A DNA stretch of 64,000 nt from Pseudomonas paraglycinae (GCF_021601625.1 NZ_BQHR01000003.1:248001-312000), one strand, 5' to 3'; counted from the stretch's first letter, positions 40,480-49,743 are shown. The notes: generated by a model not told the origin, from the letters alone. Numbers and translations are program-made.

Positions 40480-42477
40480 ATGCCTAGCCGTCGTGAGCGT
40501 GCCAACGCCATTCGTGCCCTCAGCATGGATGCCGTGCAAAAAGCCAACAGCGGCCATCCCGGTGCCCCTATGGGTATGGCAGATATCGCCGAAGTGCTTT
40601 GGCGCGACTACCTCAAGCACAACCCGAGCAATCCATCGTTCGCCGACCGTGACCGCTTCGTGCTGTCCAACGGCCACGGCTCGATGTTGATCTACTCGCT
40701 GCTGCACCTGACCGGCTACGACCTGTCGATCGACGACCTGAAGCAATTCCGTCAACTGCACAGCCGTACCCCGGGCCACCCGGAATTCGGTTACACCCCG
40801 GGCGTTGAAACCACCACCGGCCCGCTGGGTCAGGGCCTGGCCAACGCCGTGGGCTTCGCCCTGGCAGAAAAAGTACTGGGCGCGCAGTTCAACCGTCCTG
40901 GCCACAACATCGTCGACCACCACACCTACGTGTTCCTGGGTGATGGCTGCATGATGGAAGGCATTTCCCACGAAGTCGCTTCCCTGGCCGGCACTCTGGG
41001 CTTGGGCAAGCTGATCGCCTTCTACGATGACAACGGCATCTCCATCGACGGCGAAGTCGAAGGCTGGTTCACCGACGACACGCCGAAGCGTTTCGAATCG
41101 TACAACTGGCAAGTGATCCGCAACGTCGACGGTCACGACCCGGAAGAGATCAAGACCGCCATCGAGACCGCTCGCAAGAGCCCGTTGCCGACCCTGATCT
41201 GCTGCAAGACCACCATCGGTTTCGGTTCGCCGAACAAGCAAGGCAAGGAAGATTGCCACGGCGCCCCGCTGGGTGACGCGGAAATCGCCCTGACCCGTCA
41301 GGCGCTGAACTGGAACCACGGCCCGTTCGAAATCCCGGCCGACATCTATGCCGAGTGGGATGCCAAGGAAAAAGGCCGCGCCGCCGAAGCCGAGTGGGAT
41401 CAGCGTTTCGCTGCCTACTCCGCCGCGTTCCCGGCCGAAGCCAACGAACTGATCCGTCGCCTGAGCGGCGAACTGCCGGCCGACTTCTCCGAGAAGGCCG
41501 ATGCCTACATCGCCGACGTTGCCGCCAAAGGCGAAACCATCGCCAGCCGTAAAGCCAGCCAGAACGCCCTGAACGCGTTCGGCCCGCTGCTGCCGGAAGT
41601 GCTGGGCGGTTCGGCTGACCTGGCCGGTTCCAACCTGACCCTGTGGAAAGGCTGCAAAGGCGTCAGCGCCGAAGACGCCAGCGGCAACTACATGTACTAC
41701 GGCGTGCGCGAGTTCGGCATGACCGCCATCATGAACGGCGTTGCCCTGCACGGCGGTCTGGTGCCTTACGGCGCGACCTTCCTGATGTTCATGGAATACG
41801 CCCGCAACGCAGTGCGCATGTCCGCTCTGATGAAGCAGCGTGTGATCCACGTCTACACCCACGACTCCATCGGTCTGGGCGAAGACGGCCCGACGCACCA
41901 GCCGATCGAGCAACTGACCAGCCTGCGCAGCACGCCGAACCTCGACACCTGGCGTCCAGCCGATGCCGTTGAATCGGCCGTGGCCTGGAAAAACGCTCTG
42001 GAGCGCAAGGACGGCCCGTCGGCGCTGATCTTCTCGCGTCAGAACCTGCAGCACCAAACCCGTGATGCCGGCCAGATCGCCGACATCCGTCGTGGTGGTT
42101 ACGTGCTGAAGGACTGCGCAGGCGAGCCTGAGCTGATCCTGATCGCGACCGGTTCGGAAGTCGGTCTGGCCGTTCAGGCCTACGACAAACTCACCGAGCA
42201 GGGCCGCAAGGTGCGCGTGGTTTCCATGCCATGCACCAGCGCGTTCGACGCTCAGGACGCCAGCTACAAGCAATCGGTCCTGCCGTTGCAGGTTGGCGCA
42301 CGTATCGCGATCGAAGCGGCCCACGCCGACTTCTGGTTCAAGTACGTGGGTCTGGAAGGTCGCGTGATCGGCATGACCACCTACGGCGAATCGGCTCCGG
42401 CTTCGGCACTGTTCGAAGAGTTCGGCTTCACCCTGGAAAACATCCTGGGTCAGGCTGAAGAGCTGCTGGAAGACTGA
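40480..42477 (+). CDS. tkt: Transketolase
   Basis: A 665-residue thiamine diphosphate enzyme of the pentose phosphate pathway, transferring two-carbon units between sugar phosphates. Signatures: [20 protein letters not shown] (N terminus), the ThDP/metal motif [27 protein letters not shown], and the C-terminal half [20 protein letters not shown]. Its length is typical. It heads the tkt-epd-pgk-fda group and is divergent from the ArsR fusion gene. Confidence 0.97.
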   Translation: MPSRRERANAIRALSMDAVQKANSGHPGAPMGMADIAEVLWRDYLKHNPSNPSFADRDRFVLSNGHGSMLIYSLLHLTGYDLSIDDLKQFRQLHSRTPGHPEFGYTPGVETTTGPLGQGLANAVGFALAEKVLGAQFNRPGHNIVDHHTYVFLGDGCMMEGISHEVASLAGTLGLGKLIAFYDDNGISIDGEVEGWFTDDTPKRFESYNWQVIRNVDGHDPEEIKTAIETARKSPLPTLICCKTTIGFGSPNKQGKEDCHGAPLGDAEIALTRQALNWNHGPFEIPADIYAEWDAKEKGRAAEAEWDQRFAAYSAAFPAEANELIRRLSGELPADFSEKADAYIADVAAKGETIASRKASQNALNAFGPLLPEVLGGSADLAGSNLTLWKGCKGVSAEDASGNYMYYGVREFGMTAIMNGVALHGGLVPYGATFLMFMEYARNAVRMSALMKQRVIHVYTHDSIGLGEDGPTHQPIEQLTSLRSTPNLDTWRPADAVESAVAWKNALERKDGPSALIFSRQNLQHQTRDAGQIADIRRGGYVLKDCAGEPELILIATGSEVGLAVQAYDKLTEQGRKVRVVSMPCTSAFDAQDASYKQSVLPLQVGARIAIEAAHADFWFKYVGLEGRVIGMTTYGESAPASALFEEFGFTLENILGQAEELLED

Positions 42478-42502
42478 TCCAGATCAGGTGTCGTCTTAAC
42501 TG

Positions 42503-42577
42503 ACGCCATCGCGGGCAAGCCCGCTCCCACATGGGCGATGTAGATCCCTGTGGGAGCGGGCTTGCCCGCGATGGCGG
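42503..42577. repeat. REP pair between tkt and epd
   Basis: Inverted arms lie at 42503-42530 (CGCGGGCAAGCCCGCTCCCA) and 42547-42577. This is the GCGGGC subtype, differing from the GCTGGC subtype at 10739 and 58453. It is a REPIN-like hairpin with no gene inside. Confidence 0.85.
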
Positions 42578-42628
42578 TCGGTCAGGCAACATCGCTTTGA
42601 CTGATACACCACGGTAATCGAGAACCCC

Positions 42629-43681
42629 ATGCCTCAACCGCGTCCCTACAAAGTTGCACTCAACGGCTACGGCCGGATTGGTCGTTGCGTCTTGCGTGCG
42701 TTGTTCGAGCGAGGCGAGAAGGCCGGGTTTGAGATTGTCGCGATCAACGATCTGGCCGACATGGCCAGCATCGAATACCTGACACGCTTCGACTCCACTC
42801 ACGGCCGGTTTCCGGGCGAGGTGAAGGTCGACGGCGATTGTCTGCATATTAATGGCGACTGCGTGAAGGTCCTGCGCAGTGCCACTCCCGAAGGCATCGA
42901 TTGGGCGTCGCTGGGCGTCGATCTGGTGCTCGAATGCTCCGGCGCCTGGCACACCCGCGCAGACGGCCAGCGTTTCCTCGACGCCGGCGCGCCGCGTGTG
43001 CTGTTTTCGCAGCCGATGGCCAGCGAGGCGGATGTCGACGCCACCATCGTTTACGGCGTCAATCAGGATTGCCTGACCGGCGACGAACTGCTGGTGTCCA
43101 ACGCCTCCTGCACCACCAACTGCGGCGTGCCGCTGTTGCGTCTGCTGGATCAGGCGGTCGGCCTGGATTACGTGTCGATCACCACGATTCACTCGGCGAT
43201 GAACGATCAGCCGGTGATCGACGCCTATCACCACGAAGACCTGCGCCGCACCCGTTCGGCGTTCCAGTCGGTGATCCCGGTGTCCACCGGTCTGGCGCGT
43301 GGTATCGAGCGCCTGCTGCCGGAACTTGCCGGGCGAATTCAGGCCAAAGCCGTACGCGTGCCGACGGTCAACGTGTCCTGCCTCGACATCACGATGCAGA
43401 CCGCGAGCGACACCGACGCCGGCGAGGTCAACCGGATCCTGCGCGACGCCGCCACCAGCGGCCCGCTCAAAGGTCTGTTGGCCTACACCGAATTGCCTCA
43501 CGCAAGCTGTGATTTCAACCATGACCCACATTCGGCCATCGTCGATGCCAGTCAGACCCGCGTTTCCGGCCCACGGCTGGTGAACATCCTGGCCTGGTTC
43601 GACAACGAATGGGGTTTTGCCAACCGAATGCTGGATGTTGCAGAACACTATCTGCAAACAGCGACTTCAAAAAAACCGTAG
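42629..43681 (+). CDS. epd: Erythrose-4-phosphate dehydrogenase
   Basis: A 350-residue GAPDH-family enzyme oxidising erythrose-4-phosphate to 4-phosphoerythronate with NAD, the first step of pyridoxal phosphate synthesis. Motifs: NGYGRIGRCVLRAL at the N terminus, the catalytic Cys in SNASCTTNCGVPLLRLLDQA, and WFDNEWGFANRM at the end. The CTTN active site, and the gene order between tkt and pgk, indicate Epd rather than glycolytic GapA; the two are hard to separate by sequence alone. Confidence 0.88.
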   Translation: MPQPRPYKVALNGYGRIGRCVLRALFERGEKAGFEIVAINDLADMASIEYLTRFDSTHGRFPGEVKVDGDCLHINGDCVKVLRSATPEGIDWASLGVDLVLECSGAWHTRADGQRFLDAGAPRVLFSQPMASEADVDATIVYGVNQDCLTGDELLVSNASCTTNCGVPLLRLLDQAVGLDYVSITTIHSAMNDQPVIDAYHHEDLRRTRSAFQSVIPVSTGLARGIERLLPELAGRIQAKAVRVPTVNVSCLDITMQTASDTDAGEVNRILRDAATSGPLKGLLAYTELPHASCDFNHDPHSAIVDASQTRVSGPRLVNILAWFDNEWGFANRMLDVAEHYLQTATSKKP

Positions 43682-43693
43682 GAAGTGCGACCC

Positions 43694-44857
43694 ATGACCG
43701 TGTTGAAGATGTCCGACCTCGATCTGCAAGGTAAGCGCGTATTGATCCGCGAAGACCTCAACGTCCCAGTCAAGGACGGTGTTGTCACCAGCGATGCGCG
43801 TATCCTGGCTTCGCTGCCGACCATCAAGCTGGCCCTGGAAAAAGGCGCGGCCGTGATGGTCTGCTCGCACCTGGGTCGTCCGACCGAAGGCGAATTCTCC
43901 GCCGAGAACAGCCTCAAGCCAGTTGCCGACTACCTGAGCAAGGCTCTGGGTCGTGAAGTGCCGCTGGTGGCCGACTACCTGGGCGGCGTTGACGTCAAGG
44001 CCGGCGACATCGTGCTGTTCGAAAACGTGCGCTTCAACAAGGGCGAGAAAAAGAACGCCGACGAACTGGCCCAGCAATACGCTGCCCTGTGCGACGTGTT
44101 CGTGATGGACGCTTTCGGCACCGCTCACCGCGCCGAAGGTTCGACCCACGGCGTCGCCAAGTTCGCCAAGGTCGCCGCTGCCGGCCCGCTGCTGGCTGCT
44201 GAGCTGGACGCGCTGGGCAAAGCCCTGGGCGCCCCGGCCAAGCCGATGGCGGCCATCGTTGCCGGTTCCAAGGTCTCGACCAAACTCGACGTCCTGAACA
44301 GCCTGAGCCAGATCTGCGATCAACTGATCGTCGGCGGCGGCATCGCCAACACCTTCCTCGCTGCGGCCGGTCACCCGGTTGGCAAGTCGCTGTACGAGCC
44401 GGACCTGCTGGACACCGCTCGCGCCATCGCCGCCAAGGTCAGCGTGCCGCTGCCGGTCGACGTGGTGGTTGCCAAGGAATTCGCTGAAAGCGCTGAAGCG
44501 ACCGTGAAACTGATCGCAGACGTCGCTGCCGACGACATGATCCTCGATATCGGCCCGCAAACCGCGGCCAACTTCGCCGAACTGCTGAAGTCGTCGAAAA
44601 CCATCCTGTGGAACGGCCCGGTCGGCGTGTTCGAATTCGACCAGTTCGGCAACGGCACCAAAGTGCTGGCCGAAGCCATCGCCGAAAGCGCGGCGTTCTC
44701 GATTGCCGGCGGTGGCGACACCCTGGCGGCCATCGATAAATATGGCGTGGCTGAAAAGATCTCCTACATTTCCACCGGCGGTGGCGCGTTCCTCGAATTC
44801 GTCGAAGGCAAGGTGCTGCCGGCCGTTGAAGTCCTGGAAAGCCGGGCCAAGGCCTGA
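43694..44857 (+). CDS. pgk: Phosphoglycerate kinase
   Basis: A 387-residue glycolytic kinase that transfers phosphate from 1,3-bisphosphoglycerate to ADP. Signatures: [49 protein letters not shown] and [15 protein letters not shown] 43694 has GGAAG 8 bases upstream; an in-frame GTG at 43685 overlaps that site. The gap to epd is only 12 bases, so the two genes are co-transcribed. Confidence 0.96.
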   Translation: MTVLKMSDLDLQGKRVLIREDLNVPVKDGVVTSDARILASLPTIKLALEKGAAVMVCSHLGRPTEGEFSAENSLKPVADYLSKALGREVPLVADYLGGVDVKAGDIVLFENVRFNKGEKKNADELAQQYAALCDVFVMDAFGTAHRAEGSTHGVAKFAKVAAAGPLLAAELDALGKALGAPAKPMAAIVAGSKVSTKLDVLNSLSQICDQLIVGGGIANTFLAAAGHPVGKSLYEPDLLDTARAIAAKVSVPLPVDVVVAKEFAESAEATVKLIADVAADDMILDIGPQTAANFAELLKSSKTILWNGPVGVFEFDQFGNGTKVLAEAIAESAAFSIAGGGDTLAAIDKYGVAEKISYISTGGGAFLEFVEGKVLPAVEVLESRAKA

Positions 44858-44891
44858 GGCCGCCCGATTGGCCAGGCAAAGGAGTGTTCAG

Positions 44892-45113
44892 ATGGTCAAG
44901 TCGTTAGCGCTGTTGCTGCTGACCGGTACGCTGGCGGCCTGCGGGAGCAACCCGAAGGCCGAGCCGACACCGGCACCCGGCGAGGCCCAGAAAGGCTGCT
45001 ACCAGGCCGACTGGCAGGCCGAAACCAACCCGGTGCTGAACAAGCGCTCGGGACCGGACGGTCTGGACAAATACGAGACGCAAACCCCGGCCAAGGAACA
45101 TGGTTGTCCTTGA
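44892..45113 (+). CDS. Small lipoprotein, function unknown
   Basis: A 73-residue protein with signal sequence and lipobox (LLLTGTLAACGS, Cys near 17). The mature part is short, Pro/Lys-rich and has two more Cys (GCYQADW, EHGCP). It starts 34 bases after pgk with GGAG upstream at 44881, so it is likely part of that transcript. A counterpart between pgk and fda exists in P. aeruginosa, from memory. No function can be given. Confidence 0.75.
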   Translation: MVKSLALLLLTGTLAACGSNPKAEPTPAPGEAQKGCYQADWQAETNPVLNKRSGPDGLDKYETQTPAKEHGCP

Positions 45114-45169
45114 CCGGTCTGACTCTTTACTCAAGTCCGGCGGCGTGCGCTGCCGGTCGAGGAACACGG

Positions 45170-45502
45170 ATGAAAGGCTTGATCGCCGTTGCGGCACTGG
45201 GATTGTTGGGTGGTTGCGCGCAGTGGAACCCGTTCCAGTCGTCCGCCCCTGTGGATAACTGGACCACCTGGACCTGCGACAGCCAGGCCAAGGTGCTGTG
45301 GCGCTTCACCGATGCCGCCCGCAAGGAAGTCGATGTGCGCCTGGGCGGCGGCGATCAGGTCTATCGCCTGAAAGAAGAGCCGGGCGCCTCGGGCGCGCTG
45401 TACAGCGACGACATGCTGGCGTTTCACATCAAAGGTGAGGAGGGCCTGGTTTATTGGGTCGCCACCAATGATCTGATCGGTCGGGGCTGCAAAGCCGAAT
45501 AA
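45170..45502 (+). CDS. MliC-family lysozyme-inhibitor lipoprotein
   Basis: A 110-residue protein with lipobox (LGLLGGC) and an MliC-like beta-barrel domain. WTTWTCDSQAKVLWRF near residues 30-45 supplies one Cys, GRGCKAE at the end the other, and between them lie GDQVYRLKEEPGASGALYSD and FHIKGEEGLVYW. MliC proteins sit on the outer membrane and inhibit C-type lysozyme. The Ser and Lys residues expected for inhibition were not checked in detail. Confidence 0.75.
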   Translation: MKGLIAVAALGLLGGCAQWNPFQSSAPVDNWTTWTCDSQAKVLWRFTDAARKEVDVRLGGGDQVYRLKEEPGASGALYSDDMLAFHIKGEEGLVYWVATNDLIGRGCKAE

Positions 45503-45627
45503 AACAGAATTTGCTTTATCGAATCACCAGGCCGGGCCTCAACCCCCGATCTGCAATCACTTGAATAGCCGCCGCCGCTCCGGCAGGCTGGCACGATTAA
45601 CGACCCAAACCGGGAGAGACACACACA

Positions 45628-46692
45628 ATGGCACTTATCAGCATGCGCCAGATGCTGGACCACGCAGCCGAGTTCGGCTACGGCGTTCCAGCCTTCAACG
45701 TCAACAACCTTGAGCAGATGCGCGCCATCATGGAAGCCGCTGACAAGACTGACTCCCCGGTGATCGTTCAGGCTTCGGCCGGTGCCCGCAAATACGCCGG
45801 CGCCCCGTTCCTGCGTCACCTGATCCTGGCGGCGATCGAAGAGTTCCCGCACATCCCGGTGTGCATGCACCAGGACCACGGCACCAGCCCTGATGTCTGC
45901 CAGCGCTCGATTCAACTGGGCTTCAGCTCGGTGATGATGGACGGCTCCCTCGGCGAAGACGGCAAGACCCCGACCGACTACGAATACAACGTCCGCGTGA
46001 CCCAACAAACCGTGGCCATGGCTCACGCCTGCGGCGTTTCGGTTGAAGGCGAGCTGGGCTGCCTGGGTTCGCTGGAAACCGGCATGGCCGGTGAAGAAGA
46101 CGGCATCGGCGCCGAAGGCGTTCTGGATCACAGCCAGATGCTGACCGACCCGGAAGAAGCCGCTGACTTCGTCAAGAAGACTCAGGTTGATGCCCTGGCC
46201 ATCGCCATCGGCACCAGCCACGGCGCCTACAAGTTCACCAAGCCACCTACCGGTGACGTGCTGGCGATCGACCGCATCAAGGAAATCCACAAGCGCATCC
46301 CGAACACCCACCTGGTGATGCACGGTTCCTCGTCGGTTCCGCAAGAGTGGCTGGCGATCATCAACCAGTACGGCGGCGACATCAAAGAAACCTACGGCGT
46401 ACCGGTTGAAGAAATCGTCGAAGGCATCAAGCACGGCGTGCGCAAGGTCAACATCGACACCGACCTGCGCCTGGCATCCACCGGCGCCATGCGTCGCCTG
46501 ATGGCCACCAACCCGAGCGAGTTCGACCCACGTAAATTCTTCGGCGAAACCGTGAAGGCGATGCGTGATGTATGTATCGCTCGTTACGAAGCTTTCGGTA
46601 CTGCCGGCAACGCTTCGAAGATCAAGCCGATCTCGCTGGAAAGCATGTATCAGCGTTATCTGAAAGGTGAGTTGAACGCCAAGGTCAATTGA
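45628..46692 (+). CDS. fda: Fructose-1,6-bisphosphate aldolase, class II
   Basis: A 354-residue zinc aldolase (Calvin-cycle subtype) that splits or forms fructose-1,6-bisphosphate. Signatures: [20 protein letters not shown], the zinc-binding [39 protein letters not shown] and [11 protein letters not shown]. The gene is intact. Its last 95 coding bases plus terminator (46598-46746) are repeated at 49566-49714, marking the left border of the hipBA element. Confidence 0.97.
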   Translation: MALISMRQMLDHAAEFGYGVPAFNVNNLEQMRAIMEAADKTDSPVIVQASAGARKYAGAPFLRHLILAAIEEFPHIPVCMHQDHGTSPDVCQRSIQLGFSSVMMDGSLGEDGKTPTDYEYNVRVTQQTVAMAHACGVSVEGELGCLGSLETGMAGEEDGIGAEGVLDHSQMLTDPEEAADFVKKTQVDALAIAIGTSHGAYKFTKPPTGDVLAIDRIKEIHKRIPNTHLVMHGSSSVPQEWLAIINQYGGDIKETYGVPVEEIVEGIKHGVRKVNIDTDLRLASTGAMRRLMATNPSEFDPRKFFGETVKAMRDVCIARYEAFGTAGNASKIKPISLESMYQRYLKGELNAKVN

Positions 46693-46746
46693 GACTGGGT
46701 GTTGAGCTGATTTAAAAGAAACCCGCCGTGAGGCGGGTTTTTTTTG
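46598..46746 (+). repeat. Left copy of the 149-bp direct repeat (fda 3' end plus terminator)
   Basis: This copy includes the last 31 sense codons of fda, its stop and its terminator. It aligns without gaps to 49566-49714 with five mismatches (positions 46654, 46665, 46704, 46711, 46714). It is probably the left junction of an inserted element. Confidence 0.9.
46720..46745 (+). terminator. Rho-independent terminator after fda
   Basis: The stem AACCCGCC/GGCGGGTT with loop GTGA is followed by a T-run, 27 bases past the fda stop. Confidence 0.92.
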
Positions 46747-46784
46747 CCTGGAGTTTTATCAAGCAGTCGACTGACGTAAGGCGC

Positions 46785-46850
46785 TTGAAATGTCACCCAT
46801 AACGGACATAATCGATTCCAGATTATAAAAAGTCCCATATGGGTGACATT
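46785..46850 (+). promoter_or_regulatory. hipBA promoter with flanking 12-bp inverted repeats
   Basis: A sigma-70-like promoter is visible: TTGAAA (46785-46790), a 16-base spacer and CATAAT (46807-46812). AATGTCACCCAT (46789-46800) lies in the spacer, and its exact inverse ATGGGTGACATT (46839-46850) ends directly before the hipB start. The pair probably binds HipB for autorepression. A second AT-rich TATAAA is at 46824. Confidence 0.6.
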
Positions 46851-46851
46851 T

Positions 46852-47103
46852 ATGCTGCTCCCCAATCCCGCTGTTTTCGGTGAAAGAATTCGGCAATTGC
46901 GTCGGGCTAAAGGCTACAGCCAAGCGATATTGGCCCACAGAGCCAAGTGCAGCCGCAAAACGATCATTGACCTTGAGGCCGGGGAGAATGTCGCGCTTTA
47001 CACCGCGTTCAGGGTGCTGGCAGCGCTGGGCATGGCGCTGGAAATTGTCGATAACCGCATTGACCTCAAATCCCTGGCCGATCTGGTAGAGCACGATGAG
47101 TAA
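46852..47103 (+). CDS. hipB: HipB-like antitoxin, XRE-family DNA-binding protein
   Basis: An 83-residue helix-turn-helix protein. The XRE domain spans residues ~10-65 (FGERIRQLRRAKGYSQAILA, then CSRKTIIDLEAGENV). It should bind and neutralise HipA and repress the operon. ATG 46852 is chosen with GGGTGA just upstream; GTG 46843 lies within the inverted repeat. It overlaps hipA by 8 bases. Gene order, size and overlap are those of hipBA modules. Confidence 0.88.
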   Translation: MLLPNPAVFGERIRQLRRAKGYSQAILAHRAKCSRKTIIDLEAGENVALYTAFRVLAALGMALEIVDNRIDLKSLADLVEHDE

Positions 47104-48367
47104 AGTCAAAAGGCTCAACGTCACCACGCCGCAAGGCTTCGCTGGTGAGCTGTCCAAGGGATCGCAGTTTTCCTTTGTTTATGAAACCGCCGATGCAACA
47201 AGGGAAGTCTCACTGGTCATGCCCTATGACCCGACGCCCTCGGTGAGCAACGTGCTGCATCCGATCTTCGATATGAATGTGCCTGAAGGGTTTCTGGCGG
47301 ATCAGATCAAGCGCCGGATGGCCAAGCACATGCAAGTCGATGAGATGCGCCTGTTATCGGTCATCGGCGGGAACCAGATCGGACGCCTCACCTACCAGAA
47401 TCCAATCGAAACTCCGGTATCCGTGCGTGCGCAAGTCGGATTGCAGGAGATTCTGTCTGCCGATGTTTCGCAGGGCGTTTTCGAGTTTCTGGTCGACACC
47501 TATTTCGAGTCGGGCATTTCAGGTGTACAGCCCAAAGTGCTGGTTCCGGACCTGGACAAGCTCACCGGCAATCGAAAAACCATGCTCAGCTCCGACCTGA
47601 TCGTCAAATCAGGCGCGGATGAGTACGCACATCTGGCTCAGAACGAGTTTCTCTGCCTGGAAGCGGCTCGCATCGCCGGACTTGAAACACCGCCGTTCTG
47701 GTTGTCCGAAAACGGCGATTTGTTTGTGATGGAGCGTTTTGACCTGACCGAGGCCGGTCGCCTCGGGTTCGAAGACATGGCGGTTCTGTTGGGACTAAAC
47801 AAGGATCCCCATGACAACTACAAGTATTCGCAGAGCTACGAAACTCTCGCGGCCGTGATTGGCCAGGTCTGTCGGCATGGTGATGCGCTTCGGGAGTTGG
47901 AGCGTTTTTTCGCTTCGGTCTGCCTTTCGGTCATGGTTCGAAACGGCGATGCGCATCTGAAGAACTTCGGCGTGATTTATACCCATCCAGAAGCTCTGGA
48001 AACTGTGCAATTGGCTCCCGTTTTTGATGTCACCACCACAACGGTCTACGAAAACTACAATCCCAAATCAGGCCGCTCCTTGGTTGATCGCACGTTGGCA
48101 ATCAAGATGAACAAGGTGAAAACCTACCCGGATCGCCAGCAACTGATCGAGTTTGGTCGCAAGCATTGTTCAGTGGAGAAGCCAGCCTTGATCATCGAGC
48201 GTATTGCTGAGGCGATGACTCAAGCGTTGGCGAATCATCAGGGGCGAGTGAATGGCGAGTTATTTGCAGATCTGCAGCGGGAATGGGATGCGGGGCGGGT
48301 AGTGGCGTTGAATGACTCCGTCGGCTCAGGAATGAAGCGAAAGCCAGTCGGTACGACGCGTATTTGA
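47096..48367 (+). CDS. hipA: HipA-family serine/threonine kinase toxin
   Basis: A 423-residue HipA-type kinase. The Gly/Ser-rich loop ESGISGVQPKVLV (Ser142) is the usual autophosphorylation segment. The catalytic loop is RNGDAHLKNFGV (Asp285, Asn290), and the metal-binding Asp311 lies in PVFDVTTTTVY. All key kinase residues are present, so the toxin is likely active. HipA of E. coli phosphorylates glutamyl-tRNA synthetase and causes growth arrest; the target here is unknown. It lies between the duplicated fda ends. Confidence 0.9.
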   Translation: MSKVKRLNVTTPQGFAGELSKGSQFSFVYETADATREVSLVMPYDPTPSVSNVLHPIFDMNVPEGFLADQIKRRMAKHMQVDEMRLLSVIGGNQIGRLTYQNPIETPVSVRAQVGLQEILSADVSQGVFEFLVDTYFESGISGVQPKVLVPDLDKLTGNRKTMLSSDLIVKSGADEYAHLAQNEFLCLEAARIAGLETPPFWLSENGDLFVMERFDLTEAGRLGFEDMAVLLGLNKDPHDNYKYSQSYETLAAVIGQVCRHGDALRELERFFASVCLSVMVRNGDAHLKNFGVIYTHPEALETVQLAPVFDVTTTTVYENYNPKSGRSLVDRTLAIKMNKVKTYPDRQQLIEFGRKHCSVEKPALIIERIAEAMTQALANHQGRVNGELFADLQREWDAGRVVALNDSVGSGMKRKPVGTTRI

Positions 48368-48407
48368 TACCTGTCGGCTGAGTTAAAACTAAAGTAAAGC
48401 GGGAGGG

Positions 48408-48444
48408 CAGATTTATTTAATCGATCAGCAGATAAATAAATCTG
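48408..48444. repeat. 12-bp inverted repeat after hipA
   Basis: CAGATTTATTTA (48408-48419) and TAAATAAATCTG (48433-48444) are exact inverse copies separated by 13 bases, 41 bases after the hipA stop. Poor T-runs make this an unusual terminator. A related stretch GGAGACGGATTTATTT occurs at 49535-49550 near the right border. Confidence 0.7.
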
Positions 48445-48484
48445 TCCCCTTTGTTTTGCCCTTTGTTTTGTCGCCTTAAGGTTT

Positions 48485-49309
48485 TTAGCCAATTACTTCA
48501 GCGATCAAATCGAATACTGTTTCAATTCCCCAGTCAGTCCAGTCAAAACTCCATCTCGGCGCGGGATCAAGTGTCCAAGTTAGAACGATTGGGTATGCCG
48601 GATCCATCCCATATTCTCGAAGCAGTTTCGTGTCGTCGGCTAATGGGAATTTTTTGGCAGCGGGAATCCTTGCTGATGGATGAACGATAGCTGGGCTGTC
48701 TGTAGTAACTGCAACCAAGCAATTGGTCATATAAAAAGATTGGATTGTTTTCGAATACAGGTCCTTTGAAATGTGATTGCTTGTTGTAAAGTTTGAATAA
48801 AAAATTTTGTCGATGGCTCTAAATAACCTCGGGGTTCCGGTGGGGTCACCGGCATCTGAAGTAATTCCGATATCGATAGAGCCTTTGTAATAGGCAAGGA
48901 CGAGTTTCGCAATTTCATCTATTGTATAGTTGTTCATGTCCAACTTAGCTTGGCAATGAATGGCTAGGTTTGGGTGGAGGACGCTGTATATGTCAAAAGT
49001 TTCGAAGGCCGTGCTGCCGTCGAATCCATAAGATCTTCCTGTCATAAGGTTTTCGAACGCTGCATAGCTAATTATATGTCCGTTGATGCTCACCCAGAAA
49101 ATACTAATATCTGGTCGGGTTTCTATCCAGCCTAAGTCTGGTAGATTTGGATCGATCGGATTTCTAATCTGTTGCGGTGTGTGTGTTGGCTGAATATCGG
49201 AGTGTACAATTTCAGTCACGAAATATGGCCTGGCGCCATACTGATTAATTATATAGCTGTAGTCCATGACGTACTCGCCAGATGAACTAAACCATGCCCA
49301 GGTTTTCAT
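48485..49309 (-). CDS. Orphan protein in the hipBA element, function unknown
   Basis: A 274-residue protein I do not recognise. It has no signal peptide or membrane segment. It is rich in aromatic residues, Asp and Ile, with segments such as YIINQYGARPYFVTEI, DISIFWVSINGHIISYAAF, LAIHCQAKLDMNNYTIDEI and TWTLDPAPRWSFDWTDW. It has few Cys. GAGGTG 8 bases before the ATG supports the start. The DNA is clearly richer in A and T than its surroundings, which points to recent transfer. It could be an immunity or cargo protein, but nothing in the sequence proves this. It converges on hipA. Confidence 0.6.
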   Translation of the reverse strand: MKTWAWFSSSGEYVMDYSYIINQYGARPYFVTEIVHSDIQPTHTPQQIRNPIDPNLPDLGWIETRPDISIFWVSINGHIISYAAFENLMTGRSYGFDGSTAFETFDIYSVLHPNLAIHCQAKLDMNNYTIDEIAKLVLAYYKGSIDIGITSDAGDPTGTPRLFRAIDKIFYSNFTTSNHISKDLYSKTIQSFYMTNCLVAVTTDSPAIVHPSARIPAAKKFPLADDTKLLREYGMDPAYPIVLTWTLDPAPRWSFDWTDWGIETVFDLIAEVIG

Positions 49310-49565
49310 TGTCTACACCTCTGTTGATTTAACTTGTGAATTAAATTGTCAGGAATCTGTGTGAGAATGTGAACTGTCATAATTGACAGTTTTTTATATT
49401 TTTCTAGTCGAGTTGGATTGATTTTTTAGAAAAAAAGAAATAAGCAGAAAAGGATGCAACTAAGGTGATGCCCAATAGCCGGTCTCAAGTCAAGGTTAAA
49501 AGCCACCGCGCCCTGCAGTTTTTTACTGAAAAATGGAGACGGATTTATTTTTTGATTTATTTGTT
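49310..49565. other. AT-rich non-coding segment inside the element
   Basis: No gene is seen. GC is low: bases 49321-49380 contain 20 G/C of 60. A hairpin AACTGTCA/TGACAGTT (49372-49391, loop TAAT) followed by TTTT resembles a plus-strand terminator. The promoter of the orphan gene should lie at the left end of this stretch. Confidence 0.6.
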
Positions 49566-49660
49566 GTACTGCCGGCAACGCTTCGAAGATCAAGCCGATC
49601 TCGCTGGAAAGCATGTATCAGTGTTATCTGAAGGGTGAGTTGAACGCCAAGGTCAATTGA
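49566..49660 (+). pseudogene. Duplicated fda 3' coding fragment
   Basis: These 95 bases repeat the end of fda in frame to its stop, with one changed amino acid (Arg to Cys at position 49622, CGT to TGT) and one silent change at 49633. No start or ribosome-binding site is present, so it is not expressed as a gene. It is the coding part of the right-hand direct repeat. Confidence 0.9.
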
Positions 49661-49714
49661 GACTGGGTGTTTAGCTGAGTTGAAAGAAACCCGCCGTGAG
49701 GCGGGTTTTTTTTG
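49566..49714 (+). repeat. Right copy of the 149-bp direct repeat
   Basis: This is the second copy of the fda end plus terminator, colinear with 46598-46746 at an offset of exactly 2968 bases. The terminator stem AACCCGCC/GGCGGGTT and T-run are intact. Recombination between the copies would remove 46747-49714 or an equivalent 2968-base unit and leave fda whole. Confidence 0.9.
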
Positions 49715-49743
49715 AGCCGATTTTGTCGGATGAACGAGGGTTC

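Noticed and set aside
42629-43681. Glycolytic glyceraldehyde-3-phosphate dehydrogenase
   Set aside because: The family motifs fit GAPDH in general, but the position between tkt and pgk, as in the known Pseudomonas order, favours Epd. An enzyme assay or phylogeny would decide.
46747-49565. Integrase or transposase gene in the hipBA element
   Set aside because: I checked both strands for tyrosine or serine recombinase and DDE-type signatures and found only hipB, hipA and the orphan gene.
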